From Pseudomonadota bacterium (GTDB lineage Bacteria > Pseudomonadota > Gammaproteobacteria > Steroidobacterales > Steroidobacteraceae), in NCBI GenBank assembly GCA_963205255.1, contig CAUJIK010000114.1:1-64000 (forward strand): a stretch of DNA of 64,000 bases, in the 5' to 3' direction. The notes beneath the pieces are model-generated. The model searched no databases and was not told the origin of the DNA. It saw only the letters and a list, made by a program, of their open reading frames with translations. Shown in pieces: positions 8,453 to 16,373 of this stretch. The translations under genes were made by a program, and so were the position numbers. How positions within the stretch are numbered: the stretch's first letter is position 1; every line of letters begins with the position of its first letter.

Positions 8453-9142
8453 TTACTCCAGGCTGATGCGCACGGCCGCCGCGGCCGCCAGGGGCGCCAG
8501 GGTCAGGGCCAGCACGGTGATGGCGCCGAGCAGGTACAGCGCTCCCGCCGCGCTTTCGCCCGCAATGGCGAGCTGGGTGGCGCGGGCGCCGAACACCAGC
8601 GCTGGCATCGCCAGCGGCAGCACCAGCAGCGACAGCAGCGCGCCGCCGCGCCGGGTGCCCAGGGTCAGACCCGCGCAGATAGAACCGATCAGGCTCATGG
8701 AAACACTGCCCAGCAACAGCGGCCACAGCACCGCCAGCGCGTTCTGCGGCGGCGCGCCCAGACTGATCGCCGCCAGCGGGCCGACCAGCGCCAGAGGCAG
8801 GCCGGTGAGCAGCCAGTGGGTCGCCGTCTTGGCGAAAATCATCACCGCGAATGGTTGTCCAGACAGCGCGAACTGCTCCAGAGTTCCGTCGCGCGCATCC
8901 TCGCGATAGAGGAAATCCAGCGCCAGCAGCGTTGCCAGCAGCAGCGCCACCCACAGCGCCGCCGGCGCCAGATGGCGCAGCCGGGCCAGCTCCGGATCCA
9001 GCGACAGCGGAAACAGCACCGTCACGATGACGAAGAAGGCCAACGGCTGGAGCCACTCTCCCGGGCGGCGCGCGGCCTGCAGCAGGTCGCGCCGCAGCGC
9101 GCTGGCGAATGCGGCAGCGGCCGGCACCAGGGGCGCACTCAT
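8453..9142 (-). CDS. ccmB: Heme exporter ABC permease CcmB
   Basis: The 229-aa polytopic membrane protein has six hydrophobic stretches. The cytoplasmic loop with LDFLYREDARDGTLEQ near residues 79-94 is the conserved CcmB signature that contacts the ATPase. With CcmA and CcmC it forms the complex that uses ATP to release holo-CcmE. ATG 9142 lies in an ATGA overlap with the ccmA stop. Upstream in-frame residues to 9328 read through ccmA and were excluded. Confidence 0.94.
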   Translation of the reverse strand: MSAPLVPAAAAFASALRRDLLQAARRPGEWLQPLAFFVIVTVLFPLSLDPELARLRHLAPAALWVALLLATLLALDFLYREDARDGTLEQFALSGQPFAVMIFAKTATHWLLTGLPLALVGPLAAISLGAPPQNALAVLWPLLLGSVSMSLIGSICAGLTLGTRRGGALLSLLVLPLAMPALVFGARATQLAIAGESAAGALYLLGAITVLALTLAPLAAAAAVRISLE

Positions 9143-9765
9143 GACGACTCTCCGGGCTGGGACCAGATGCGGCTTTGCACACCCTCGACGGCCAGCGGCT
9201 GGTGGGTGGCGACAATGGCGCAGCCGCCCTCCGCCAGATGCGTGGACAGCAATGTAGTCAGCGCCCCCTGCCCGCGCGCATCGAGATTCGAAGCTGGCTC
9301 GTCCAGCATCCACAGCCGCGCGTCCCACAGCGCGAGCCGCGCCAGCGCGGCGCGGCGCTGCTGCCCCGCGGAAAGACCGCGTACCGGGCGATCCCGGGCG
9401 GAAGGCACGAGCCCGATCCGGTCCAGCTGTATCTGGATTTGCTCAGGCTGCACACCGCAGCGCATGGCGCAGGCCAGGCGCAGGTTTTCCATCACGGTGA
9501 GGTCCTGTTTCAACGCCGTCTCGTGCCCCAGATAGGCCAGGTCCCGGTACAGCGCCTCGCGCCGGCGCGAGAGATCCGTTCCGCGCCACAGGATGGCGCC
9601 CTCCTCGGCATGCAGGAAGCCCGCGAGGCAGCGCAGCAGCGAAGTCTTGCCCATGCCATTGGCCCAGGTCAGCTGCAGCAGCTGGCCTGGACCGAGCGTG
9701 AACGACACACCTCTGAGAACGTGCGTATCGCCACGCCACAGATGCAGATTGCTGACTTCGAGCAC
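9139..9765 (-). CDS. ccmA: Heme exporter ATP-binding protein CcmA
   Basis: The 208-aa ABC ATPase has a Walker A region WANGMGKTS at about residues 34-42, the signature LSAGQQRRAALARL near 130-143 and Walker B LWMLDEP near 151-157. The first glycine of the P-loop (normally GxNGxGKT) is a tryptophan here; the GKT part is intact. Its role in the family is ATP-driven release of heme-loaded CcmE. The start is GTG at 9765, 22 nt after the end of tRNA-Leu on the same strand, so the operon may be read through from the tRNA promoter. It is the first gene of the ccm operon. Confidence 0.93.
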   Translation of the reverse strand: MLEVSNLHLWRGDTHVLRGVSFTLGPGQLLQLTWANGMGKTSLLRCLAGFLHAEEGAILWRGTDLSRRREALYRDLAYLGHETALKQDLTVMENLRLACAMRCGVQPEQIQIQLDRIGLVPSARDRPVRGLSAGQQRRAALARLALWDARLWMLDEPASNLDARGQGALTTLLSTHLAEGGCAIVATHQPLAVEGVQSRIWSQPGESS

Positions 9766-9787
9766 AAGGACCCTGTTCGAAATTCTC

Positions 9788-9874
9788 TGGTGCGAACGGT
9801 GGGAATCGAACCCACACTCCCTTGCGGGAAGCAGATTTTAAGTCTGCTGCGTCTACCAGTTCCGCCACGTCCGC
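9788..9874 (-). tRNA. tRNA-Leu (anticodon TAA)
   Basis: An 87-nt type II tRNA. The acceptor strand GCGGACG pairs with CGTTCGC (one G-T pair). The anticodon stem AGCAGA/TCTGCT holds the loop CTTAAAA with anticodon TAA. A long variable arm follows (TCCCGC AAGG GAGTGTGG region), with the T loop GTTCGATTCC. The CCA end is encoded. In E. coli the same isoacceptor (leuZ) follows pgsA-glyW-cysT; here it lies over 10 kb from pgsA. Confidence 0.97.
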
Positions 9875-9982
9875 CCACCGGACCACCAGTTCGGGTTCGC
9901 ACCTTAACAGGAAATCATTCATCCACCGGGGCAATCCGGTATCATGGAGAGCTGACCTCGCGCTTGCGCATTCTTGCGGCGT

Positions 9983-10056
9983 GGCTAGGTGGCAGAGTGG
10001 TCATGCAGCGGCCTGCAAAGCCGTGTACGCCGGTTCGATTCCGACCCTAGCCTCCA
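9983..10056 (+). tRNA. tRNA-Cys (anticodon GCA)
   Basis: A 74-nt tRNA with acceptor strands GGCTAGG and CCTAGCC, anticodon stem GCGGC/GCCGT region, loop CTGCAAA with anticodon GCA, T loop GTTCGATTCC and an encoded CCA. It is on the plus strand, opposite to tRNA-Leu 108 bp away and to tRNA-Gly. Its last 10 nt overlap the end of the convergent CitE-like gene, whose TAG stop (10049-10047) is the complement of bases in the acceptor stem. Confidence 0.97.
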
Positions 10057-10949
10057 GACCGCAGAATGCGCCGCGCCCGTGCCAGATGCGGCAGATCGAG
10101 CATGCGCCCCTCGAACGCCACTACCCCCGTCCCCGCCGCTTCGAAGGCGGCGACGATGCGCGCGGCGCGCTCCAGTTCCTCCCGGCCCGGCTGGAATGCA
10201 CGGTTGATGATCTCGACCTGCTCGGGGTGAATCGCCATCTTTCCCGAGAAGCCATCCCGTCGTGCTGCCAGCGCGCTGCGAGCCAGGCCTTCATGGTCCC
10301 GCAGGGTGGTGAATACGGTATCGATCGCCGGCACGCCCGCGGCGGCGGCGGTGATCAGGCACAGCGAGCGGGCCAGCTGGTAGGGCGGCAACCACTGCCC
10401 GTCCGCGTCGACATTCTCCGCGGCTCCCAGCGCCACGCACAGATCCTCGGCGCCCCAGGTCAATGCGGACAGGCGGCGGCCGCATTGCAGGTAGCCATCC
10501 AGTCTCAGCACCGAGGCCGCGGTCTCGGTGACGATGGGCATAAGACGGGTGGCGCCGCTGGTCACATCGAAGCGCCGCTCGTTCGCGTCCAGCCAGTGCG
10601 CCAGCTCGATGACGTCCGTGGCCGAACGCACCTTGGGCACCACCAGTCCATCGGGCGCGCCGGCCAGCACGCCTGCCATGTCACGCTCGAATTCGGCCGT
10701 TCCCGGTGCATTGATGCGGACCCATACACTGCGCCGGCTGGCGTCCTGACCATCCGGTTTGTGCTGGTCGCGCATGAATTCCACCGCCAGCGCCCGGGCA
10801 TGCGCCTTGCGCCGCGGATCAACGGCATCCTCCAGGTCGAGGATCAGCGCATCGGCCGCCACCGCCGTGCACCGGGCGAGCTTGCTCTCGCTGTCGGCCG
10901 GAACGAACAGCATCGAGCGCAGTGGCATGGGTGCAGGCACCGGTTGCAT
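10047..10949 (-). CDS. CitE-like CoA ester lyase (HpcH/HpaI family)
   Basis: The 300-aa TIM-barrel protein has typical CitE-family motifs: RSMLFVPAD at the start, LILDLEDAV near residues 35-43, VWVRINAP near 75-82 and SALTWGAEDL near 165-174. These give the metal-binding acidic residues and the CoA-binding Arg. Family members cleave beta-hydroxyacyl-CoAs such as malyl-, beta-methylmalyl- or citramalyl-CoA. Position after ivd and mccB suggests cleavage of a branched hydroxyacyl-CoA, but the substrate cannot be read from sequence. The start is ATG 10949, 2 nt after the mccB stop; ATG 10928 is an alternative. The stop codon lies inside the complement of tRNA-Cys. Confidence 0.85.
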   Translation of the reverse strand: MQPVPAPMPLRSMLFVPADSESKLARCTAVAADALILDLEDAVDPRRKAHARALAVEFMRDQHKPDGQDASRRSVWVRINAPGTAEFERDMAGVLAGAPDGLVVPKVRSATDVIELAHWLDANERRFDVTSGATRLMPIVTETAASVLRLDGYLQCGRRLSALTWGAEDLCVALGAAENVDADGQWLPPYQLARSLCLITAAAAGVPAIDTVFTTLRDHEGLARSALAARRDGFSGKMAIHPEQVEIINRAFQPGREELERAARIVAAFEAAGTGVVAFEGRMLDLPHLARARRILRSGG

Positions 10950-10951
10950 GC

Positions 10952-12532
10952 CTACATCCGCAGGATGCCCAGCGGTGTTTCCGCGGGCAGAGGTGAGTTC
11001 AGGGCCGTCATCAGGCTGGCGCCCAGCACGTCGCGTGTATCAATCATGTCGATGACTCCATCATCCCAGAGCCTTGCGCTGGCGTAAAAGGGGTGTGACT
11101 GGCGCTCATAGCGCGCCCTGACGTCCTCGCGCTGGGTGCCGTCCGGGTCGCGGCGCGCGCCCACGCGCGCCAGCACAGCGCTTGCCTGCTCGCCGCCCAT
11201 CACGGCGATGCGCGAGCTGGGCCAGGTCCACAGGAAGCGCGGTCCGAAAGCACGGCCGCACATGCCATAGTTCCCGGCGCCGAACGAGCCGCCGATGATG
11301 CAGGTGATCTTCGGCACGCGCGCGCAGGCAACAGCCGTGACGAATTTGGCGCCGTCCTTGGCGATGCCGCGGCGCTCGGCATCCTTGCCCACCATGAACC
11401 CGGCGATGTTCTGCAGGAACACCAGCGGGATGCCGCGGCGGTTGCACAGCTGCACGAAATGCGCGCCCTTGAGGGCCGCCTCGGAAACCAGGATGCCGTT
11501 GTTGGCGACGATGCCGATGAGCTGCCCCCAAACTCGCGCAAACGCACACACCAGCGTGGCACCGTAGCGCGGCTTGAATTCGTCGAACTCGGAAGCGTCG
11601 ACGATCCTCGCCAGCACCTCGCGCACGTTGTAGATGTAGCGCAGGTCGGCCGGCACGATCCCGTAAAGCTCTTCGGCGGGATAGCGCGGCGCGGCAGCGG
11701 CACTGCGGTTCCATGCCGCACCTGCGGCGAGATTCGAGTGCGCGATGATGCCTCGCGCCAGCTCCAGCGCATGCGCGTCGCTCTCGGCCAGCTGGTCGGC
11801 CACACCCGAGATGCGCGTGTGCACATCGGCGCCGCCGAGCGTTTCCTCGTCGACCTCCTCGCCGATCGCCGCCTTGACCAGTGGAGGCCCGGCCAGATAG
11901 ATGGTGCCCTCGCCTTTGACGATGATGGTCTCGTCGCACATGGCCGGCACGTACGCGCCGCCCGCCGTGCACGACCCCATGACCACGGCGACCTGCGGGA
12001 TGCCGCGCGCGGACAGCTGCGCCTGGTTGTAGAAGATGCGTCCGAAATGTTCGCGGTCCGGGAACACCTCATCCTGCAAGGGCAGGAACGCGCCGCCTGA
12101 ATCGACCAGATAGACGCATGGCAGGTGGTTTTCGAGGGCGATTTCCTGGGCGCGCAGGTGCTTTTTGACCGTCAGCGGGTAGTAGGTGCCGCCCTTCACT
12201 GTGGCGTCGTTGGCAATGACCATGCAGCTGCGGCCCGCGATGCGGCCGACGCCGCAGACCAGCCCCGCGGCCGGCACAGGCTCCTCATATACCTCATGCG
12301 CCGCCAGGCGGCCGATCTCGAGCCACGGCGACTCTGGATCGAGCAACCCGGCAATGCGGTCGCGCGCCAGCATCTTGCCGCGCTGCAGGTGCCGGTCGCG
12401 CGCGCCCTGGCTGCCGCCAATGGTTATGGCCTCCTGCAGCTGCCGCAGCTCCTCGGCTTGCGCCCGGTTCACTTCGGCATTGCGCCGGAACTCCTCCGAT
12501 TCCGGATCCACCCTGCTGTGGAATTCGATCAT
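10952..12532 (-). CDS. mccB: Methylcrotonyl-CoA carboxylase, carboxyltransferase (beta) subunit
   Basis: The 526-aa protein has two crotonase-fold carboxyltransferase halves. Motifs include [11 protein letters not shown] near residues 140-150, [17 protein letters not shown] near 185-201 and the C-terminal [20 protein letters not shown] near 410-430, typical of MCC/geranyl-CoA carboxylase beta subunits. It transfers carboxyl from biotin to 3-methylcrotonyl-CoA in leucine breakdown. The isovaleryl-CoA dehydrogenase gene overlaps it by ATGA, which supports this substrate. The biotin carboxylase/BCCP partner (mccA) is not in the window. The frame stays open upstream to 12706 inside ivd and was trimmed. 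Confidence 0.92.
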   Translation of the reverse strand: MIEFHSRVDPESEEFRRNAEVNRAQAEELRQLQEAITIGGSQGARDRHLQRGKMLARDRIAGLLDPESPWLEIGRLAAHEVYEEPVPAAGLVCGVGRIAGRSCMVIANDATVKGGTYYPLTVKKHLRAQEIALENHLPCVYLVDSGGAFLPLQDEVFPDREHFGRIFYNQAQLSARGIPQVAVVMGSCTAGGAYVPAMCDETIIVKGEGTIYLAGPPLVKAAIGEEVDEETLGGADVHTRISGVADQLAESDAHALELARGIIAHSNLAAGAAWNRSAAAAPRYPAEELYGIVPADLRYIYNVREVLARIVDASEFDEFKPRYGATLVCAFARVWGQLIGIVANNGILVSEAALKGAHFVQLCNRRGIPLVFLQNIAGFMVGKDAERRGIAKDGAKFVTAVACARVPKITCIIGGSFGAGNYGMCGRAFGPRFLWTWPSSRIAVMGGEQASAVLARVGARRDPDGTQREDVRARYERQSHPFYASARLWDDGVIDMIDTRDVLGASLMTALNSPLPAETPLGILRM

Positions 12533-13704
12533 CCGCTCTCTCCGGCCGTGGCCGCGAACAGTTCGCGGCCAATGAGCATGCGCCGGATTTCGTTGGTGCC
12601 GGCGCCTATCTCGTAAAGTTTGGCGTCGCGCCACAGTCTGCCGGCGGGATAGTCGTTGGTGTAGCCATTGCCGCCCAGCACCTGGATGGTCTGGCCCGCC
12701 ACCCATGTCGCGCTTTCCGAGGCGCGCAGGATGGCGGCCGCGGCGTCATAGCGCGTGCGCTCGCCGCGGTCGAAGGCGGCCGCCACGGCATACACATAGG
12801 CGCGAGCGGAGTTCATCGTGGCATACATGTCCGCAAGCTTCCCTTGCATCAGCTCGAAGCTGCCGATGGGCCGCGCGAACTGCCGGCGCTGGTGCACATA
12901 GGGCAAAGCCACGTCGTGGCAGGCGCGCATGATTCCCAGCGGACCGCCTGCCAGCACCACGCGCTCGGTATCCAGACCCGACATCAGCACCTCTGTGCCA
13001 TTGCCGGGCAGCACATGCGTGGCCGGAATGCGGCAGTCGCGGAACACCAGGCCCGAGGTATCGGAGCCACGCATGCCGAGCTTGTCGAGTTTGGGTTCGG
13101 CGGCGAATCCCGGCATGGACTTCTCGACGATGAAGGTCTTCAGTGAAGGCGCCGCATCCGGCGCCGCGGACTGCTGCGCCAGCCGCGCATAGACCACCAG
13201 CACGTCGGCCTCGGGGCCATTGGTGATCCACATCTTCGTGCCATTCAGCAGGTAGTCATTCCCGTCCGGCGTGGCCGTGGCGCGCATCGCCAGCACGTCG
13301 GAGCCGGCGCCGACCTCGCTCATGGCCAGCGCCCCGACATGCTCGCCGCTCACCAGGCGCGGGAGAAAGCGGCGCTTCTGCTCGGCCGTGCCCCAGCGCC
13401 GGATCTGGTTCGCGCACAGGTTCGAGTGGGCGGCATAGGAGAGTCCGATGGAGGCGGAGGCGCGGCTGACCTCCTCCATTGCAATCACGTGGGCCAGATA
13501 TCCAAGCCCCGCTCCGCCGAACTCCGGCTCCACGGTGACGCCGAGCAGGCCGAGGGCGCCGAGTTCGGGCCACAGATCCCTGGGGAAGTGATTGCCGGCG
13601 TCGATTTGCGCCGCCCGCGGCGCGATCTTCTCCGCCGCGAAGCGCGCGACCTGATCGCGCAGCAGCTGGATGTCAGCAGGCAGACCGAAGTCGAAATCGC
13701 GCAT
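12529..13704 (-). CDS. ivd: Isovaleryl-CoA dehydrogenase
   Basis: The 391-aa acyl-CoA dehydrogenase has WITNG and the FAD-binding segments of the family. Two features identify isovaleryl-CoA dehydrogenase. The catalytic Glu is in [11 protein letters not shown] (E247), and the usual medium-chain catalytic position in [12 protein letters not shown] is a glycine/alanine pair. It oxidises isovaleryl-CoA to 3-methylcrotonyl-CoA and passes electrons to ETF. It is the first gene of a minus-strand unit with mccB and the CitE-like lyase, divergent from the MaoC gene across a 129-bp gap. Confidence 0.93.
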   Translation of the reverse strand: MRDFDFGLPADIQLLRDQVARFAAEKIAPRAAQIDAGNHFPRDLWPELGALGLLGVTVEPEFGGAGLGYLAHVIAMEEVSRASASIGLSYAAHSNLCANQIRRWGTAEQKRRFLPRLVSGEHVGALAMSEVGAGSDVLAMRATATPDGNDYLLNGTKMWITNGPEADVLVVYARLAQQSAAPDAAPSLKTFIVEKSMPGFAAEPKLDKLGMRGSDTSGLVFRDCRIPATHVLPGNGTEVLMSGLDTERVVLAGGPLGIMRACHDVALPYVHQRRQFARPIGSFELMQGKLADMYATMNSARAYVYAVAAAFDRGERTRYDAAAAILRASESATWVAGQTIQVLGGNGYTNDYPAGRLWRDAKLYEIGAGTNEIRRMLIGRELFAATAGESG

Positions 13705-13795
13705 GGTCCACGCCCCCGCAAGAACCGCCAGAACGCTCGAGGTCAGTCTAGCGCCAAATCCCCTTCGGTTTCAGTCCCGAGGGACGTTCGGGGAC

Positions 13796-13801
13796 TACAA
13801 T
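13796..13801 (+). promoter_or_regulatory. Possible -10 element for the MaoC gene
   Basis: TACAAT lies 33 nt upstream of the GTG start at 13834, in the gap between divergent ivd and the MaoC gene. I see no convincing -35 at 17 bp. The same gap holds nested short inverted repeats (GTCCC..GGGAC and AGTCCC..GGGACT, 13772-13795) that could be an operator. Confidence 0.35.
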
Positions 13802-13833
13802 CAACCGGGTGCGGGCGCAGGAGGAGCGGTGCC

Positions 13834-14307
13834 GTGAGCCATTACTACGACGAATTCAAGGTCGGCCAGATCTTCAGGCACGCGATCCGGCGCACGGCCA
13901 CCGAGACCGACAACCTGCTGTTCAGCGCACTGACGCACAATCCCGCGCCGCTGCATATCGATTACGAGTACATGCGCACCCACTCGGAGTTCGGCAAGCC
14001 GCTGATCAACAGCTTTTTCACCCTGGGGCTCATCGTCGGCATCTCGATCCACGACACCACGCTGCGCCGCACCGTCGCCAACCTGGGGCTGGAGGAAGCG
14101 CGCTTTCCGGCGCCGCTGTTCGTGGGTGACACGGTGCATGTCGAAACCGAGGTTCTCGCCATGCGCCCGAGCCGCTCACGGCCGCACAACGGCATCGTCA
14201 CTTTCGAACACCGGGGCTACAACCAGCACGATGTGCTGATCGCCGTGTGCCGGCGCAATGCGTTGCTGCAGCGCCAGACCGGACATCAGCTCACACCTTC
14301 GGTGTGA
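13834..14307 (+). CDS. MaoC-family hydratase
   Basis: The 157-aa hot-dog-fold protein resembles mesaconyl/itaconyl-CoA-type MaoC hydratases. The hydratase-2 segment NPAPLHIDYEY (near residues 30-40) carries the catalytic Asp/His pair, and FGKPLINSFFTLGL follows. In this subgroup the substrate is usually a short dicarboxylic or branched enoyl-CoA. GTG 13834 is the start: AGGAGG at 13820-13825 is well placed and family similarity begins there; the frame continues upstream but is not conserved. Next to ivd, mccB and a CitE-like lyase it could hydrate 3-methylglutaconyl-CoA or a related acid. Its stop is in a hairpin shared with the convergent permease fragment. Confidence 0.85.
   Translation: MSHYYDEFKVGQIFRHAIRRTATETDNLLFSALTHNPAPLHIDYEYMRTHSEFGKPLINSFFTLGLIVGISIHDTTLRRTVANLGLEEARFPAPLFVGDTVHVETEVLAMRPSRSRPHNGIVTFEHRGYNQHDVLIAVCRRNALLQRQTGHQLTPSV
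14291..14307. terminator. Symmetric hairpin joining two stop codons
   Basis: TCACACC-TTC-GGTGTGA is a perfect 7-bp stem with a 3-nt loop. Its two ends are the TGA of the plus-strand MaoC gene (14305-14307) and the TGA of the minus-strand permease remnant (14293-14291). There is no T-run on either side, so strong intrinsic termination is doubtful. Confidence 0.45.
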
Positions 14308-14506
14308 GGCCATCGGTCAACGCGTTGCGGTAGGCGCGCCAGGCTGGCAGCAGACCCATCAGCAGGGCTGCCGCGACCAGCAGGCCGAACACATGCCTCG
14401 GCCGGGCCAGGATGGCCATCTCCCGTCGCCGCTCGTTGAGGCTGGTGAGGATCGCCGTCAGCATGCCCAGCAGCCCGGCGAGCACCACGAAGGCGGCGAT
14501 GACCAT
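14291..14506 (-). pseudogene. Remnant of an FtsX/MacB-type ABC permease
   Basis: The 71-aa open frame looks like the C-terminal end of a lipoprotein-export or MacB-like permease: a membrane helix VIAAFVVLAGLLGMLTAIL, then LNERRREMAILARPRHV and the ending LLPAWRAYRNALTDGLTPK. In intact homologues a few residues between AIL and RPRHV, and one or more further helices before LLPAWRAYR, are expected; both are missing here. With no N-terminal part and no ATPase gene nearby, I call it a decayed, internally deleted remnant. It may still be translated, since the frame is open. Confidence 0.7.
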
Positions 14507-14512
14507 CCCGAC

Positions 14513-14529
14513 ACCGTTAATTTAACGGT
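14513..14529. promoter_or_regulatory. 17-bp palindrome, operator candidate
   Basis: ACCGTTAA-T-TTAACGGT is a perfect 8-bp inverted repeat with one central base, 6 nt upstream of the permease remnant start and 125 nt upstream of the small exported protein. Related half-sites (GGTAAAC, ACCGTAAC) follow to about 14542. It looks like a dimeric repressor site, but no regulator gene is adjacent. Confidence 0.5.
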
Positions 14530-14654
14530 AAACGCAACCGTAACTATTGTAGAGCCGGTGGAATCACGAGCGCGATTTGATCGGCATCAATTCGCACACC
14601 TTGCGCGCGCGGACAATGGAAACGTCCGCATATACGGCTTTAAGGAGAAATTTC

Positions 14655-14924
14655 GTGAAATCAAAGCGCGTGTTCATGTTGTTGCCGGCTTCCGTTGCCG
14701 CCAGTCTGACGCTGGTAGGCACGGTGGCCCAAGCCCACAGTCCTGTATTCAGCTGCAGCAAGGGGGCGCAAGGCTCCATCACCTGCACCGGCGGCTTTTC
14801 GGATGGCTCTTCCGCTGCGGGCGCCGCTATCCGCATCGTCAACATGCAGGACAAGGTACTGGTGCAGGCCAAGCTGGATGCGCAGGGCCGCTACACCTTC
14901 ACGCCACCGGCGGAGGGTTCCTAG
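14655..14924 (+). CDS. Small exported protein, probably shortened
   Basis: The 89-aa product starts at GTG 14655, with AAGGAG 8-13 nt upstream. A signal peptide runs to about AQA (residue 27). The mature part has two cysteines (FSC and ITC) and a beta-rich segment ending RYTFTPPAEGS, resembling a carboxypeptidase-regulatory-like or DUF4198-type periplasmic domain. The stop comes just where such domains continue. The bases after it read GFLACLTLEIDQPC in the +1 frame, so a frameshift or deletion has probably cut the gene. Function unknown. It lies in a zone where other genes are also broken. Confidence 0.55.
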   Translation: MKSKRVFMLLPASVAASLTLVGTVAQAHSPVFSCSKGAQGSITCTGGFSDGSSAAGAAIRIVNMQDKVLVQAKLDAQGRYTFTPPAEGS

Positions 14925-14974
14925 CATGCCTGACCTTGGAGATCGATCAACCCTGCGCGTGACGTGACCTGCCC

Positions 14975-16317
14975 ATGCCGCTGCTGACCAAACTCCTTGC
15001 ACCCGCCATTGCAGCCGTGGGCGCGCTGGTGCCATTCACCCATTTCCCGCCACAGTCTTCCGCGTGGCGTGGCGCGGCGCGGCACAGGCCCAGGAAACCG
15101 GATGTCGGGCCGCAACCGGGCTGGACGAGCGGCTGAACCGGACAGTACCGCTGCGCTAGGCCGACCTGGGCAAGAAATTCTTGCTTCAGGTCAGCTACGA
15201 GCGTCGCAGGAAGGTCCGGCGCGACTTCTCGACCAGCCGCAGCCACGTCGTCACCCTCATCCGACAAGGCGACACCGTGCGCATGGTCGAGGATGCGCGC
15301 GGTCGGAGCACGGTGCCCGCACTGCTGGTCACGATTCCAGTTCGCAGCGAAACAGCAGGCGTGCTCCAGCTGGATTTCAACACTGGGTTCAACAAGGTCT
15401 TCCATGACGAGGACCGGACGGGCAAGGACTACTACGAGGGTGATGAGTCGCGCCAGACGGCCGCCTTCTTCGCGATCATCCAGTGCGCGACCATGAACGT
15501 TTCGCGGGTGGGGTCGATATTGGCCATCGAGCAGCTCGCGCTCTCCGACGACGAAACGGTTTCAGTGCACTACTACCTGAGTCCATATCGGCCGAACCCG
15601 GATTTCGAACCCTTCGAACTGAATGAACTGGACCACTTCGGGTTCTACCAGACCTATCCGCAGAAACTGGCGGGGCGCAGCGTTTTCCTGGCGACGAAGT
15701 TCGATAGCCGCAAACCCATCGTCTTCGCCTTGTCAGCGACCATTCCTGCTTCGCGCCGCGCCGCCGTGCGTGATGGCGTGCTGTACTGGAACCGGGCGCT
15801 GGGCAGGAATCTGGTCCAGGTGATCGACGCGCCGGCCGGCGAGAGCGTGCCGAGCGCGCAATTCAACCTCATCGAGTGGGTCGAAGATGGCGCCCACGGC
15901 TCCACCTCGCATATCCAGGACGACCCGCTGACCGGCGAGATCCTGCACGCACATATCTTTCTGGACGGACCCAGCTTCGCGCGCAGCGATACCGATGACC
16001 AGGACGATTTTCTGAGCTACGTGGTGGCCCATGAGACAGGGCATGGATTGGGGCTACGGCACAATTTCGCCACGGGCCCGGCAACGACGGTCATGAACTA
16101 CTTCAATCCGGACGAGGCCGCGGCACTGGGCCGCTGGATCCGCTCAGGCGAGAAAGCGCTCGAATACGACCGGAAAGTGATGCGCCATGTCTATCTGGCC
16201 GAGCCCATCAATCTTGCTTCCCTGCCACCCTTCTGTACCGACTACCAGCCGGGCTGCGGCACGTTTGGAGAGAGAAGCAAGGGACACGCGGCCGGCCCGG
16301 GCGGCTCTGCCGACTGA
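14975..16317 (+). pseudogene. Zinc metalloprotease (DUF5117-like, HEXXHXXGXXH), broken near its 5' end
   Basis: From 15181 an open frame of 378 codons encodes a metalloprotease with VVAHETGHGLGLRHNF near residue 284 and a Met-turn-like VMNYF downstream, resembling DUF5117-type zinc proteases. The 5' part is damaged. A signal-peptide-like start MPLLTKLLAPAIAAVG is encoded from ATG 14975. The following GAAQAQETGCRAATG segment is in another frame, and that frame meets an in-frame TAG at 15157-15159 before continuing ADLGKKFLLQVSYERR. The frameshift plus the stop make a functional full-length exported protease unlikely. A TTG start at 15181 would give a product with no export signal. Confidence 0.75.
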
Positions 16318-16373
16318 AACAGTCTACTCAGAGCGCCAGCTGTTGCCGAGATCTGGATCAGCTGCAGGCGCTA

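Noticed and set aside
9443..9934. An open frame running through tRNA-Leu into ccmA.
   Set aside because: It includes the whole tRNA and reads ccmA in the wrong frame.
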